Below, one piece after another: positions 52,639 to 61,106 of a DNA stretch of 64,000 nt (position 1 is the stretch's first letter; each line of letters starts with the position of its first letter). The translations under genes and the position numbers were made by a program. The DNA is from Streptomyces agglomeratus. Its GTDB lineage: Bacteria > Actinomycetota > Actinomycetes > Streptomycetales > Streptomycetaceae. Below the pieces are notes generated by a model. That model was not told the origin of the DNA. It was given only the letters and a program-made list of their open reading frames with translations, and ran no database searches. The stretch is from positions 3,059,001 through 3,123,000 of the forward strand of contig NZ_MEHJ01000001.1 of assembly GCF_001746415.1 (NCBI RefSeq), read 5' to 3'.

Positions 52639-53123
52639 GTGCGAGAGCGGCAGGCGGACCGGCACCGCCGCAGGGCCCGGGAGTTCGAGGCGTTCGTCGC
52701 GGGTGCGGCGGGACGGCTGCTGCATGCCGCGACGCTGCTGACGGCCGAGCCGCCGGACGACAACCCGCGGGCGCGGCGGCTGGTGACGGCCGCGCTCGCC
52801 CGTACGTACGCGGACTGGGAGCGGCTGCGCGGCGAGGACCCGTACGACCGCACGCGGCAGGAGCTGGCCGCCCGTTTCGCGCGTGGCGCTACCGGCAGCA
52901 CGGCCGGCTCTGCGTCCCGGACCGGGGCAGGCCCGCCGCGCGGGGCGGGGTGCTGGACCGTCTGACGCCGCAGGAACGGCTGATCCTCGTCCTGCGTCTG
53001 TACGAGGGCGTCGCCGAGGAACAGGCGGCGGCGCAGATCGGGCTGCCGGCCGAGCGCGTCAGGGCGATCTGTACGCGCGCGGTGGCCACGATGCGCAGCA
53101 AGCCGGACGCGGCGGCGCCGTGA
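52639..53123 (+). pseudogene. sigma-factor-like (region 4) gene with a one-base frameshift
   Basis: Frame 1 from GTG at 52639 gives a helical N-terminus (ARTYADWERLRGEDPYDRTRQELAARFAR) and then turns into low-complexity sequence that stops at 52965. From TGG at 52884, one frame over, the protein logically continues: WRYRQHGR, then a sigma region-4-like helix-turn-helix (LTPQERLILVLRLYEGVAEEQ, QIGLPAERVRAICTRAV), ending at 53123. A single missing base between 52883 and 52884 explains this (CG-TGG, expected CGN TGG). It is either a pseudogene or a sequencing error. Joined length is about 161 residues. The stop overlaps the next gene. Confidence 0.75.
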
Positions 53124-53371
53124 GCCTCCCCGACCGCAAGCAGGACGAGGTGCGGCGGATGCTGGAGGGCGCGCACCCGCCGGTCCCCGCGGACCTGGGC
53201 CCGCACGCCGCCGAGCGCGGCGCGCGGCTGCTGCGCCGCCGGATGCTGGCGCGGCGGCTGATGTGGGTGCTGCTCGCGTCGGCGGTGGTGGCCTTCGTGG
53301 TGTGGGCGGCGGTGGAGCAGCCGTGGGTGGCGCCACCGTCGGAGATCGCACCCCCGCTGGAGGGCTGGTAG
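53120..53371 (+). CDS. small single-helix membrane protein downstream of sigma-like gene
   Basis: 83 residues from a GTG that overlaps the preceding stop (GTGA). A charged N-terminus (PDRKQDEVRRMLEGAHPPVP) with an anti-sigma-like look is followed by an Arg-rich segment and one membrane helix (LMWVLLASAVVAFVVWAAV), then a short Pro-rich outer tail. Coupling to a sigma-like gene suggests a membrane partner, but it is too short to contain a classical zinc anti-sigma domain. Function inferred only from position. Confidence 0.75.
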   Translation: MSLPDRKQDEVRRMLEGAHPPVPADLGPHAAERGARLLRRRMLARRLMWVLLASAVVAFVVWAAVEQPWVAPPSEIAPPLEGW

Positions 53372-53437
53372 CAGCCGGGCGGGTGGGAGTGGGGGCCGCC
53401 CCGCCCCGCCCCACCGCGCCCGGCGCCCCGCGCCCGC

Positions 53438-54583
53438 TCAGCCCAGCATCTGCTTCAGGTCGGCCAGCAGGTCGTCGCCCGACTCGATGCCGACCGACAG
53501 CCGCACCAGGTCGCCCGGGACCTCCAGCGCCGAGCCCACCACCGAGGCGTGCGTCATCCGGCCCGGGTGCTCGATCAGCGACTCGACGCCGCCCAGCGAC
53601 TCACCCAGCGTGAAGAGCTTCGCGCGGTTGCAGACCTCGACCGCCGCCTCCTCGCCGCCCTCGACGCGGAACGACACCATCCCGCCGAACGCCTTCATCT
53701 GCTTGGCGGCGGTCTCGTGACCGGGGTGCTCCGGCAGCCCCGGGTAGAGGACCTGGGTGACGCGGGGGTGGCGCGTCAGCATGTCCGCGACACGCGTGGC
53801 GTTCTCGCTGTGCCGGTCCATCCGGACCGCGAGCGTCTTGATGCCGCGCAGCACGAGCCACGCGTCGAACGGCCCGGCGACCGCGCCCATCGCGTTCTGG
53901 TGGTACGCCAGCTCCTCGCCGAGCGCCGTGTCATTGACGATCAGCGCGCCGCCGACGACGTCGGAGTGGCCGCCCATGTACTTCGTCGTCGAGTGCACGA
54001 CGACGTCCGCGCCGAGCGCGAGCGGCTGCTGGAGGTAGGGGCTCGCGAAGGTGTTGTCGACGACCAGCCGTACGCCGGCCGCGCGCGCGACGCCCGCGAG
54101 TGCCTGGATGTCGCTGATGCCGAGGAGCGGGTTCGAGGGGGTCTCGACCCAGATCACCTTGGTCTTCGGGGTCAGGGCGGCCCGTACCGCCGCCGGGTCG
54201 GAGCTGTCCGCGACCGAGAAGGTCACACCCCACCGCGAGACGACCTTGGCGAAGAGCCGGAAGGTGCCGCCGTAGGCGTCGTTCGGGATGACCACGTGGT
54301 CGCCCGGGCTCAGCAGGGTACGCAGCAGGCAGTCCTCCGCCGCCAGGCCCGACGCGAAGGCCAGGCCGACGCTGCCGCCCTCCAGCGCCGCGAGGTTCTC
54401 CTCCAGGGCGGTGCGGGTGGGGTTGGCGCTGCGGCTGTACTCGTAGCCGCCGCGCAGTCCGCCCACGCCGTCCTGCTTGTACGTGGACACCTGGTAGATC
54501 GGCGGTACGACCGCGCCCGTCAGGGGGTCGGCGGTGTTTCCGGCGTGGATCGCGAGGGTCTCGAAGCTGTGGTCGTCACTCAT
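53438..54583 (-). CDS. metB: cystathionine gamma-synthase / gamma-lyase
   Basis: 381-residue Cys/Met-metabolism PLP enzyme. PLP lysine K201 in VVHSTTKYMGGHSD; other family motifs are YEYSRSANPTRTALE, FASGLAAEDCLL, VETPSNPLLGISDI and the C-terminal SLGGVESLIEHPGRMTHAS with LVRLSVGIES. The lysine-binding and active-site Tyr residues are typical of actinobacterial MetB, which may act both as gamma-synthase (methionine branch) and gamma-lyase. ATG at 54583; starts further upstream are non-coding. Divergent from the next gene. Confidence 0.92.
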   Translation of the reverse strand: MSDDHSFETLAIHAGNTADPLTGAVVPPIYQVSTYKQDGVGGLRGGYEYSRSANPTRTALEENLAALEGGSVGLAFASGLAAEDCLLRTLLSPGDHVVIPNDAYGGTFRLFAKVVSRWGVTFSVADSSDPAAVRAALTPKTKVIWVETPSNPLLGISDIQALAGVARAAGVRLVVDNTFASPYLQQPLALGADVVVHSTTKYMGGHSDVVGGALIVNDTALGEELAYHQNAMGAVAGPFDAWLVLRGIKTLAVRMDRHSENATRVADMLTRHPRVTQVLYPGLPEHPGHETAAKQMKAFGGMVSFRVEGGEEAAVEVCNRAKLFTLGESLGGVESLIEHPGRMTHASVVGSALEVPGDLVRLSVGIESGDDLLADLKQMLG

Positions 54584-54652
54584 GAGGCACGAGCGTAGTT
54601 CGTCCGCACCTCCGCCCACCGCCGTCCCCGCGCGGTCCGGGACAATGGAGCC

Positions 54653-55756
54653 ATGGAGATTCTCTGGTTCCTGATCGCTCTGTGCATGCTGGCGGCGGTC
54701 ATCGGCCCTGTCGTCCTGCGCAGGCGCGGCGGCATTCGCCTGGTCGCGCCCGGTTCCCCCGAGGCCGCCGACCCGGCCGACTACGGTTTCGTACGCCAGG
54801 AACTGCTCGACGTGCGCATGCCGGGCCCGGACCAGGACCTGGAAGATGTCCTGGAAGTGGTGCAGCGCTCGCAGGACTGGCGGGCCGCCGCGCAGCTCCT
54901 CGCGGGGACGCCCAAGGAGGGCGAGGTGCGCTGGCAGCGCGTGCAGGCTTTCGCCGGGGCCGCGTCGCTGGAGCTGGCGCAGCACCCGGGCGAGGGCGGG
55001 CGCTGGCTGCGGGCGTGGCGGGCCGAGTCGCCGAAGGACGCGGGCGGCGCGCAGGTGCACGCCGAGTTCCTGGTGCAGCAGGCGTGGCGCACGTCGACGC
55101 CGGGCACCGACGACTTCCGGATCATCCTGGAGGAGGCCCGCACGGTGTGCGGAGAGGCGGCGCTGCTCTCGCCGGGCGACCCCGTTCCGTACATCGTCGA
55201 ACTGGCCGTCGCGCGCGGGCTGGCCTACCCCGAGCCGGAGTTCGACCGGCTCTGGGCGAAGATCCTGGACCGGGCGCCGGCCCACATGGGCGCGCACCTC
55301 GCCGCGCTGAGCTACCGCAGCGAGAAGTGGCACGGTTCCCGGAACGCCGCCGACACCTTCGCGACCGCCGCCGCCGCCCGCGCCCCGCAGGGCTCGCTGC
55401 TCGCGGCGCTGCCCCTGTTCGCCGTGTACGAGCACCTGCCCGAGGTCAACCTCGTGAACGGCTTCTACCAGAGCGCGGTGGTGACGAAGGCCATGGAGGG
55501 CGCGCTCTACGCGGTGCACGCCGCCCGCCCCGACGACCCGATGCTGGCGCACGTGCGTCACCTGCTGATCCTCTTCCTGGTACGCGCCGAACGCTGGTCG
55601 GAGGCGATGAACCAGCTGCGGCACGTGGACGGCCACGTCGGCGCGCTGCCCTGGACGCACAGCCCGGACCCGGCGGCGGACTACGCGGTGTACCGGGCGC
55701 TGGCGGTCGCGGGCTACGAGGCGAACGGCGGCAGCCCGGCGACCCTGCCGGGCTGA
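54653..55756 (+). CDS. membrane-anchored unknown protein, paralogue A
   Basis: 367 residues: one N-terminal membrane helix (3-25) with no cleavage site, then a large helical cytoplasmic domain. It is clearly related to the protein at 58263-59333. Shared landmarks in order: DYGFVRQELLD/AYGLVPRDQLD, RWLRAWRAESPKDA/RWLRIWRAERPRDA, FDRLWAKILDRAPAHMGAH/FRGLWSEVTARAPHHYDAH, and GALPWTHSPDPAADYA/GAAPWTDADDPVPAFD. The pattern suggests TPR-like helical repeats. ATG at 54653. Function unknown. Confidence 0.85.
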   Translation: MEILWFLIALCMLAAVIGPVVLRRRGGIRLVAPGSPEAADPADYGFVRQELLDVRMPGPDQDLEDVLEVVQRSQDWRAAAQLLAGTPKEGEVRWQRVQAFAGAASLELAQHPGEGGRWLRAWRAESPKDAGGAQVHAEFLVQQAWRTSTPGTDDFRIILEEARTVCGEAALLSPGDPVPYIVELAVARGLAYPEPEFDRLWAKILDRAPAHMGAHLAALSYRSEKWHGSRNAADTFATAAAARAPQGSLLAALPLFAVYEHLPEVNLVNGFYQSAVVTKAMEGALYAVHAARPDDPMLAHVRHLLILFLVRAERWSEAMNQLRHVDGHVGALPWTHSPDPAADYAVYRALAVAGYEANGGSPATLPG

Positions 55757-55825
55757 CCCGCCGGCGCGGAATTCCGGGCGGCGCCGGAACGTTGTCCCGG
55801 TGCCGCCCCCCGCGAAGGAGACCGA

Positions 55826-56497
55826 GTGATGATGTTCGGCCGTACCCCCCAGCTCCCCACCCCGGAGCAGGCCCTGAAGGGCCGCCCGACCCCCGAGTTC
55901 GAGGTCCCCTCCCGGCACACGGTCCTCGGCAACCCGCTCGTGGGCCCGTACCCCGACGGCCTGGAGATCGCCGACTTCGGCATGGGCTGTTTCTGGGGCG
56001 CGGAGCGGAAGTTCTGGCAGACGGAGGGCGTCTGGACGACGCTCGTCGGCTACCAGGGCGGCTACACCGAGAACCCGGCGTACGAGGAGGCGTGCTCGGG
56101 CCTGACGGGCCACACGGAAGCGGTCCGGGTGGTCTTCGACCCGTCGGCCGTCTCGTACGAGCAACTGCTGAAGGTCTTCTGGGAGAACCACAACCCCACC
56201 CAGGGCTTCCGCCAGGGCAACGACGTGGGCACGCAGTACCGCTCGGCGATCTACACCCACTCCCCCGCCCAGGCGGCAGCGGCGGAGGCGTCCCGCGAGG
56301 CGTACCAGAAGGTCCTCACGTACTCCGGGCACGGCACGATCACCACGGAGATCCTCCCGGCGGACACCCGCCCCTTCTGGCCGGCGGAGCCGTACCACCA
56401 GCAGTACCTCGACAAGAACCCGGCGGGTTACTGCGGCATCGGCGGTACGGGCGTGAGCTGCCCGATCGGCGTCGCTCCGGTGTCGTCCGAGGACTGA
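55826..56497 (+). CDS. msrA: peptide methionine sulfoxide reductase MsrA
   Basis: 223-residue MsrA, which repairs methionine-S-sulfoxide in proteins. Catalytic Cys55 in [11 protein letters not shown], then the family motifs [40 protein letters not shown] and [10 protein letters not shown]. Resolving Cys residues are near the C-terminus in [17 protein letters not shown] at 55826 is followed by ATG at 55829, and either can be used; GAAGGAGA lies 5-8 bases upstream. It sits between the two paralogous membrane proteins. Confidence 0.97.
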   Translation: MMMFGRTPQLPTPEQALKGRPTPEFEVPSRHTVLGNPLVGPYPDGLEIADFGMGCFWGAERKFWQTEGVWTTLVGYQGGYTENPAYEEACSGLTGHTEAVRVVFDPSAVSYEQLLKVFWENHNPTQGFRQGNDVGTQYRSAIYTHSPAQAAAAEASREAYQKVLTYSGHGTITTEILPADTRPFWPAEPYHQQYLDKNPAGYCGIGGTGVSCPIGVAPVSSED

Positions 56498-56505
56498 GCC
56501 GGACG

Positions 56506-57072
56506 GTGTCCCGTACGACGGCCTACCGTGTGCTCGGCCCCACCTGGGGTGTGGCCGTCGACCTCACGGCCGACTCGGAGGTGGTCGCCGCGCCGCCCCA
56601 CGCCGGCGACCGGGTCGGTGCCCGCACCTGGCTGGACGTCGCGCCCGTCCTGGACCACCCGCCCGCCGACCGCACGGGGCTGCGTCTGACGCCCGCCGAG
56701 GGCGGCCGGCTGCGGCAGGGCGCGGGCCTGGCGGCCGGGGCGGTCGAAGCGGTCCTGCCGCCGGGCCGGCACGTCGTGCTGACGGTCCACCGGGTGCTGT
56801 TCCCCGAGGCGGACTTCCGGGCCGAGGGGCTGATCGGGGCGATGCTGACGTGGTGCGAGGAAGAGTTCGGCATCGACCTGCCGGGCGGCGCCGTCGTGTT
56901 CGACCGCGACGCGGACCGGTTCGTCCACGCCTGGGAGGAACCCGGCCCCGTGCGGGACCTCGCACGCGTGCGCGTGGTGCGGCCCGCCCGGGACCTGCTC
57001 GGCCACCCGTTGCCGGTCCGGGCCCGTCGCGGGCGGGCACAGGGCGACGCGACTGGTAGACAGCAACCATGA
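56506..57072 (+). CDS. hypothetical protein (acidic mixed-fold)
   Basis: 188 residues from a GTG at 56506, 8 bases after the msrA stop, so probably co-transcribed with msrA. No recognised family. Visible pieces: VLGPTWGVAVDLTADSEVV, an RTWLDVAPVLDHPPADRTGL strand-helix, GRHVVLTVHRVLFPEADFRAEGL and FGIDLPGGAVVFDRDADRFVHAW. No signal peptide, membrane helix or metal cluster. Its stop overlaps the ATG of the next gene (ATGA), so the two hypotheticals are translationally coupled. Confidence 0.75.
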   Translation: MSRTTAYRVLGPTWGVAVDLTADSEVVAAPPHAGDRVGARTWLDVAPVLDHPPADRTGLRLTPAEGGRLRQGAGLAAGAVEAVLPPGRHVVLTVHRVLFPEADFRAEGLIGAMLTWCEEEFGIDLPGGAVVFDRDADRFVHAWEEPGPVRDLARVRVVRPARDLLGHPLPVRARRGRAQGDATGRQQP

Positions 57073-57488
57073 CTTACTACGCAGACCTCACGCCGTACAC
57101 GTACGACACGGACAGAATGGCGCCTCGGGAACCCGACGCGCCCCGCGACTTCCGGGGCCTTCCGCAGGTGAACGTGGGGTGGCTCGCGCGGGTGCGGCCG
57201 TACGCCAAGGGCGACGCCCCGCCGGGCCTCGTCGAAGCGCTCAGGGACATGCAGCACACGCACCGGGTCCAGCAGACCCGCGGCTATCACTTCTGCCCGT
57301 GGTGCGCCGCGCGGATGCTCGGGCTCAGCGCCGCGCGCGACAACTGCCCGCGCGGCAGTGCCGAGATACGTGTCATCGGTGAAGGCGTCGTCTATGCCGC
57401 GCCGGAGCTGATCACCCACTACGTCGAGGCGCACGACTACGCGCCACCGGCCGCCTTCGTACGGGCGGTGCTGGCGACCGGCAGCTGA
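57069..57488 (+). CDS. hypothetical protein with CxxC motif
   Basis: 139 residues, coupled to the preceding hypothetical through ATGA. The N-terminus is acidic/Tyr-rich (YYADLTPYTYDTDRM); the centre has CPWC (GYHFCPWCAARMLG), and a further Cys about 15 residues on (DNCPRG) suggests a small metal or redox site; the rest is IRVIGEGVVYAAPELITHYVEAHDYAPP. The last stretch (LITHYVEAHDYAPP) looks like a short conserved domain found in many Streptomyces hypotheticals. Function unknown. Confidence 0.8.
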   Translation: MTYYADLTPYTYDTDRMAPREPDAPRDFRGLPQVNVGWLARVRPYAKGDAPPGLVEALRDMQHTHRVQQTRGYHFCPWCAARMLGLSAARDNCPRGSAEIRVIGEGVVYAAPELITHYVEAHDYAPPAAFVRAVLATGS

Positions 57489-57602
57489 CTCCCCGATTCC
57501 CGGGCCGAGTTCGCCTTTCTGAGCCCTGCTCGCCTTTCCGGGCCCTGTTCGCCGGCGAGTTATTCGCCGGCGGGCCCGCCCGGCGTCCGCGAAGATGCGC
57601 GT

Positions 57603-58211
57603 ATGCCCGGCATCTTCCTGGAGACCGACCGGCTCGTCCTCCGCGCGTTCCGCGGCGACGAGGCCGGTGGCGACATCGAACGGCTCGTCGCTCTCGACAG
57701 CGACCCCGAGGTCATGCGCTTCATCAACGGAGGCCGGCCCACCTCCCGCAGGTTCATCGTCGAGCGCGTCCTGCCGCAGCTGACGCACGACCATCCGTGC
57801 ATCGGGACCCGCGGCTTCTGGGCCGCCGAGGAGAAGGCGACGGGCGCCTTCTTCGGATGGTTCGAGTTCCGGCCGACGGCCGAGGACAGCGCCGATGTCG
57901 TCGAGCTCGGGTACCGGCTCAACCGGGCCGCGTGGGGACACGGCTACGCCACCGAGGGAGCCCGCGCCCTGATCTGCAAGGGGTTCACCGACCTCGGCGT
58001 GCGGAAGGTCACCGCGGACACCATGTACGTCAACTCCCGTTCCCGGCGCGTGATGGAGAAGGCCGGGCTCCTCTTCGTACGCCGCTGGTTCGGCGAGTGG
58101 CCCGACAGCATCGACGGCTGGGAGGAGGGAGACGTCGAGTACGCCCTGGAGCGGAGCCGGTGGCAGGGCGGGCCGGGCGACGGGAGCGGCCCGGCGGACC
58201 GAGTCCGGTAA
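57603..58211 (+). CDS. GNAT N-acetyltransferase (RimJ/RimL type)
   Basis: 202-residue GNAT acetyltransferase: opening LETDRLVLRAFRGDE, the central substrate strand EDSADVVELGYRLNRAAWGHGYATEGARALI with the acetyl-CoA pyrophosphate loop (R/Q-x-x-G-x-G/A equivalent in AWGHGYA), and the late VNSRSRRVMEKAGLLFVRRW. The C-terminal 20 residues are Gly/Arg-rich. ATG at 57603 lies close behind a GAAGAT element, and the message may be leaderless. Substrate unknown. Confidence 0.9.
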   Translation: MPGIFLETDRLVLRAFRGDEAGGDIERLVALDSDPEVMRFINGGRPTSRRFIVERVLPQLTHDHPCIGTRGFWAAEEKATGAFFGWFEFRPTAEDSADVVELGYRLNRAAWGHGYATEGARALICKGFTDLGVRKVTADTMYVNSRSRRVMEKAGLLFVRRWFGEWPDSIDGWEEGDVEYALERSRWQGGPGDGSGPADRVR

Positions 58212-58262
58212 TTCTCCCGCCCGTGTACGTACCGTGATCCTGACCAGGGATTATTACGTCTC

Positions 58263-59333
58263 GTGTTCACGAACCTCATCCCCTTCGTCGGCCTGGCCGT
58301 ACTGGCATGGGCAGTCGTCCATGTCACCCGCCTCGCTCTTCGCAACCAGCGGGCCAAACGATTCGACGCAGCCGCCTACGGGCTCGTCCCCCGCGATCAG
58401 CTCGACACCCGGCGTCCCGGCCCCCCGCGCGACGAGCCCGCGCTGCGGATCGCCGTCGACGCCGCCTGCCAGGGCGACTGGGAACCCGCGTCCGGTCTGC
58501 TGGCCGCGGCCTCGGACGACAAGGACTGGGAGACGCGCTGGCGGCTCGTGGAAGTCTTCGCGGACATCGCCGTCGAGGACGAGCGCTGGCTGCGGATCTG
58601 GCGGGCCGAGCGTCCCCGGGACGCGGACGCCGTGGTCGTGCACGCCCATGCCCTCCTCCTGCGCGCCTGGGCGGCGCGCGGCACGCAGTACGCGGGCCAG
58701 ACGTCGGACGAGCAGATGGCGCTCTTCGCCGAGCTGCTGCCGACCTCGATGTACGCCGCCCGGGAAGCAGCGGCGCTGGCGCCGCGCGACCCCTCGCCGT
58801 GGATCACCATGGTCGCCGCCGCCCGCGGACTGGGGCTCCCGCACGACGAGTTCCGCGGCCTGTGGAGTGAGGTCACGGCTCGGGCGCCGCACCATTACGA
58901 CGCCCACTGGCAGGCACTCCAGTACTGGTGCCAGAAGTGGTACGGCTCGCACAAGCTCATGTTCAAGTTCGCCAAGGAGGCGGCGGAGTCGGCGCCGGCC
59001 GGCGCCCTGCTCTCCGCGCTCCACCTCCACGCCGTGCACGAAGCCGTGCGCCAGGACGGCGAGCAGGCGTACCGCACCTGGGTCACCAAGCCGGTGCTCG
59101 CCCGGGTCGAGGCCGACCTGGCGCAGGCGTCCCCCGACGACCACCGGCTGCCCGAGATACGTCACCTGCTGGCCGCCGTGCTGGTGAAGACCGGGCGCTA
59201 CGCCGAGGCACTGGCCCAGTTCCGGCTGATCGGCGGCTGGTGCGGAGCCGCACCGTGGACCGACGCCGACGACCCGGTGCCGGCCTTCGACCACGCCCGC
59301 GGCCTCGCCGCGCTGGGGTCCGGCAGGCCGTAG
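58263..59333 (+). CDS. membrane-anchored unknown protein, paralogue B
   Basis: 356 residues from a GTG at 58263. One N-terminal membrane helix (4-22), then a helical domain related along its whole length to the protein at 54653-55756 (see shared motifs there). Distinct parts are a Lys/Trp-rich segment (QYWCQKWYGSHKLMFKFAK) and a Pro-rich C-terminus. Only one intervening stretch of about 2.5 kb (msrA, two hypotheticals and a GNAT) separates the two, suggesting a local duplication followed by divergence. Function unknown. Confidence 0.85.
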   Translation: MFTNLIPFVGLAVLAWAVVHVTRLALRNQRAKRFDAAAYGLVPRDQLDTRRPGPPRDEPALRIAVDAACQGDWEPASGLLAAASDDKDWETRWRLVEVFADIAVEDERWLRIWRAERPRDADAVVVHAHALLLRAWAARGTQYAGQTSDEQMALFAELLPTSMYAAREAAALAPRDPSPWITMVAAARGLGLPHDEFRGLWSEVTARAPHHYDAHWQALQYWCQKWYGSHKLMFKFAKEAAESAPAGALLSALHLHAVHEAVRQDGEQAYRTWVTKPVLARVEADLAQASPDDHRLPEIRHLLAAVLVKTGRYAEALAQFRLIGGWCGAAPWTDADDPVPAFDHARGLAALGSGRP

Positions 59334-59407
59334 TACGGCCGTGGTCCGCCCGCGGCCGGCCTGCGCCGGGTGACGGGCGGCGGGGGCGGGGTGCGGCGGG
59401 GGCGCCT

Positions 59408-59749
59408 TCACCCCGCCTGCTGCCGCGCCCTCGCCGCCGTGTCCGCCGCCGCGTAGCCGGGGGCCACCCCGTCCGCCAGGACGACGTCCCCCGTGATGTG
59501 CCGCGTCCGCAGCGGCAGGATCTCCCGGTAGGCGTCGGAGTCGTACCAGGCACGCGCCTTGTCGAGGTCCGGGAAACCTATGACGACCAGGTAGCCGGGC
59601 CACTCGCCTTCGAGGACCTCCACCTCGCTCCCGTGGACGAGGAAGTGGCCCGCGAAGGGATCGAGGGTGTCCTGGATGCGCTCCATGTACGCGAAGATGT
59701 CCTCGTGCTGGGCGGCGGCGCGCAGGTGACCGACGGCGTAGGCGCTCAT
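59408..59749 (-). CDS. DUF1330 family protein
   Basis: 113-residue single-domain DUF1330 protein (dimeric alpha/beta-barrel-like fold): SAYAVGHLRAAAQ opening, FLVHGSEVEVLEGEWPG, VVIGFPDLDKARAWYDSDAY, REILPLRTRHITGDVVL. The last 20 residues are Ala/Gly-rich. Such proteins are small and widespread with no fixed role. ATG at 59749; a 6-bp-arm inverted repeat lies 69 bases upstream. Confidence 0.9.
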   Translation of the reverse strand: MSAYAVGHLRAAAQHEDIFAYMERIQDTLDPFAGHFLVHGSEVEVLEGEWPGYLVVIGFPDLDKARAWYDSDAYREILPLRTRHITGDVVLADGVAPGYAAADTAARARQQAG

Positions 59750-59817
59750 GGTGTTTCCTCCGGGAGGATGCGGCGGGCTGATGCGTCACATCCTTCCGCC
59801 GGGCGCCACGGCCGTCG

Positions 59818-59834
59818 ATTACCACTCGGGTAAT
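59818..59834. promoter_or_regulatory. inverted repeat ATTACC-N5-GGTAAT
   Basis: Perfect 6-bp arms in an A/T-rich patch, 69 bases upstream of the DUF1330 start on the minus strand. It could be a promoter-proximal operator; no regulator is suggested. Confidence 0.4.
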
Positions 59835-59919
59835 GCGGGCCCGCGCGATCCGGGCCCACGCGCCGGACCCGCGCGATCAGGGCCGGTGCGGTACCCGTTG
59901 CCGGGTGCCCGGCCCGGCG

Positions 59920-60987
59920 TCAGATCGTCGCCGCGTCGATCACGAACCGGTAGCGCACATCGCTCGCCAGCACCCGCTCGTACGCCTCGTTGATCCGGTC
60001 CGCGGCGATCAGTTCGATCTCGGCGCCCAGGCCGTGCCGTGCGCAGAAGTCGAGCATCTCCTGGGTTTCGGCGATACCGCCGATCATCGAGCCGGCCAGC
60101 GTCTTGTTGCCGCCGATCAGCGAGAACATGTTCAGGGAGTTCGGCTCCTCGGGAGCGCCCACGTTCACGAAGGCGCCACCGACCTTCAGCAGGGCGAGGT
60201 ACGCGTCCATGTCCAGCGGCGCCGAGACCGTCGAGACGATCAGGTCGAAGGAGCCGGCCAGCTCCTCGAAGGTCTTCGGGTCACTGGTCGCGTAGAAGTG
60301 GTCGGCGCCCAGCTTCAGCCCGTCCTCCTTCTTGCTCAGCGTCTGGCTCAGTACGGTCACCTCGGCGCCCAGCGCGTGCGCGATCTTGACGCCCATGTGA
60401 CCGAGACCGCCCAGGCCGAGGATCGCGACCTTCTTGCCGGGGCCCGCCTTCCAGTGGTTGAGCGGCGAGTAGAGGGTGATGCCGGCGCACAGCAGCGGGG
60501 CGGCTACGTCCAGCGACAGGCCGTCGGGGATGCGGACGGCGTAGTTCTCGTCGACGACGAGGTGCGTGGAGTAGCCGCCGTAGGTGGGCTCGCCGTTCTT
60601 GTCGAGGGCGTTGTACGTACCGGTCATGCCCTTGGCGCAGTGCTGCTCCTGGCCCGCGAGGCAGGCTTCGCACTCCCGGCAGGAGTCGACGAAGCAGCCG
60701 ACGCCGACCCGGTCACCGACGGCGTACTTGCTGACGCCGGGGCCGGTCTCCGTGACGACGCCGGCGATCTCGTGGCCCGGAACCATCGGGTAGATGCCTT
60801 CGCCCCAGCCGTCACGGACCTGGTGGATGTCGGAGTGACAGATGCCCGCGTACTTGATCTCGATCAGCACGTCGTGCTCGCCGACCGGGCGGCGCGGCAC
60901 GGAGATCTTCTCCAGCGGGGCGTTCGCGGCGGGGGCTGCGTACGCGGCCACGGAGGAGACGGACGGGGCGGTGGAAGAAGTGGTCAT
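59920..60987 (-). CDS. zinc-dependent NAD(P) alcohol dehydrogenase
   Basis: 355-residue medium-chain dehydrogenase of the cinnamyl/YahK-like alcohol dehydrogenase branch. Catalytic zinc: Cys in GICHSD, His in GHEIAGVV; structural zinc Cys cluster [15 protein letters not shown]; Rossmann motif [17 protein letters not shown]. It likely interconverts aldehydes and alcohols with NADPH. ATG at 60987 (MTTSSTAPS). Divergent from an XRE regulator, a pairing that usually means control of the dehydrogenase by the regulator. Confidence 0.93.
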   Translation of the reverse strand: MTTSSTAPSVSSVAAYAAPAANAPLEKISVPRRPVGEHDVLIEIKYAGICHSDIHQVRDGWGEGIYPMVPGHEIAGVVTETGPGVSKYAVGDRVGVGCFVDSCRECEACLAGQEQHCAKGMTGTYNALDKNGEPTYGGYSTHLVVDENYAVRIPDGLSLDVAAPLLCAGITLYSPLNHWKAGPGKKVAILGLGGLGHMGVKIAHALGAEVTVLSQTLSKKEDGLKLGADHFYATSDPKTFEELAGSFDLIVSTVSAPLDMDAYLALLKVGGAFVNVGAPEEPNSLNMFSLIGGNKTLAGSMIGGIAETQEMLDFCARHGLGAEIELIAADRINEAYERVLASDVRYRFVIDAATI

Positions 60988-61032
60988 GGTGGAAAGCGTG
61001 CCCGACCTGCCCGGACGTACCCAGCCCCCTGT

Positions 61033-61056
61033 TGTGCGTACGTCTGCTGTGCGTAC
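61033..61056. promoter_or_regulatory. direct repeats in the divergent dehydrogenase/regulator promoter region
   Basis: TGTGCGTAC occurs twice (61033-61041 and 61048-61056), 15 bases apart, in the 119-base region between the dehydrogenase and XRE genes. This spacing suits side-by-side binding of a regulator, probably the XRE protein. Confidence 0.55.
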
Positions 61057-61106
61057 CACTGGCGGGGTCAGGATCACCGTCGTACGAAGAGCAATACTTG
61101 TGTGTC

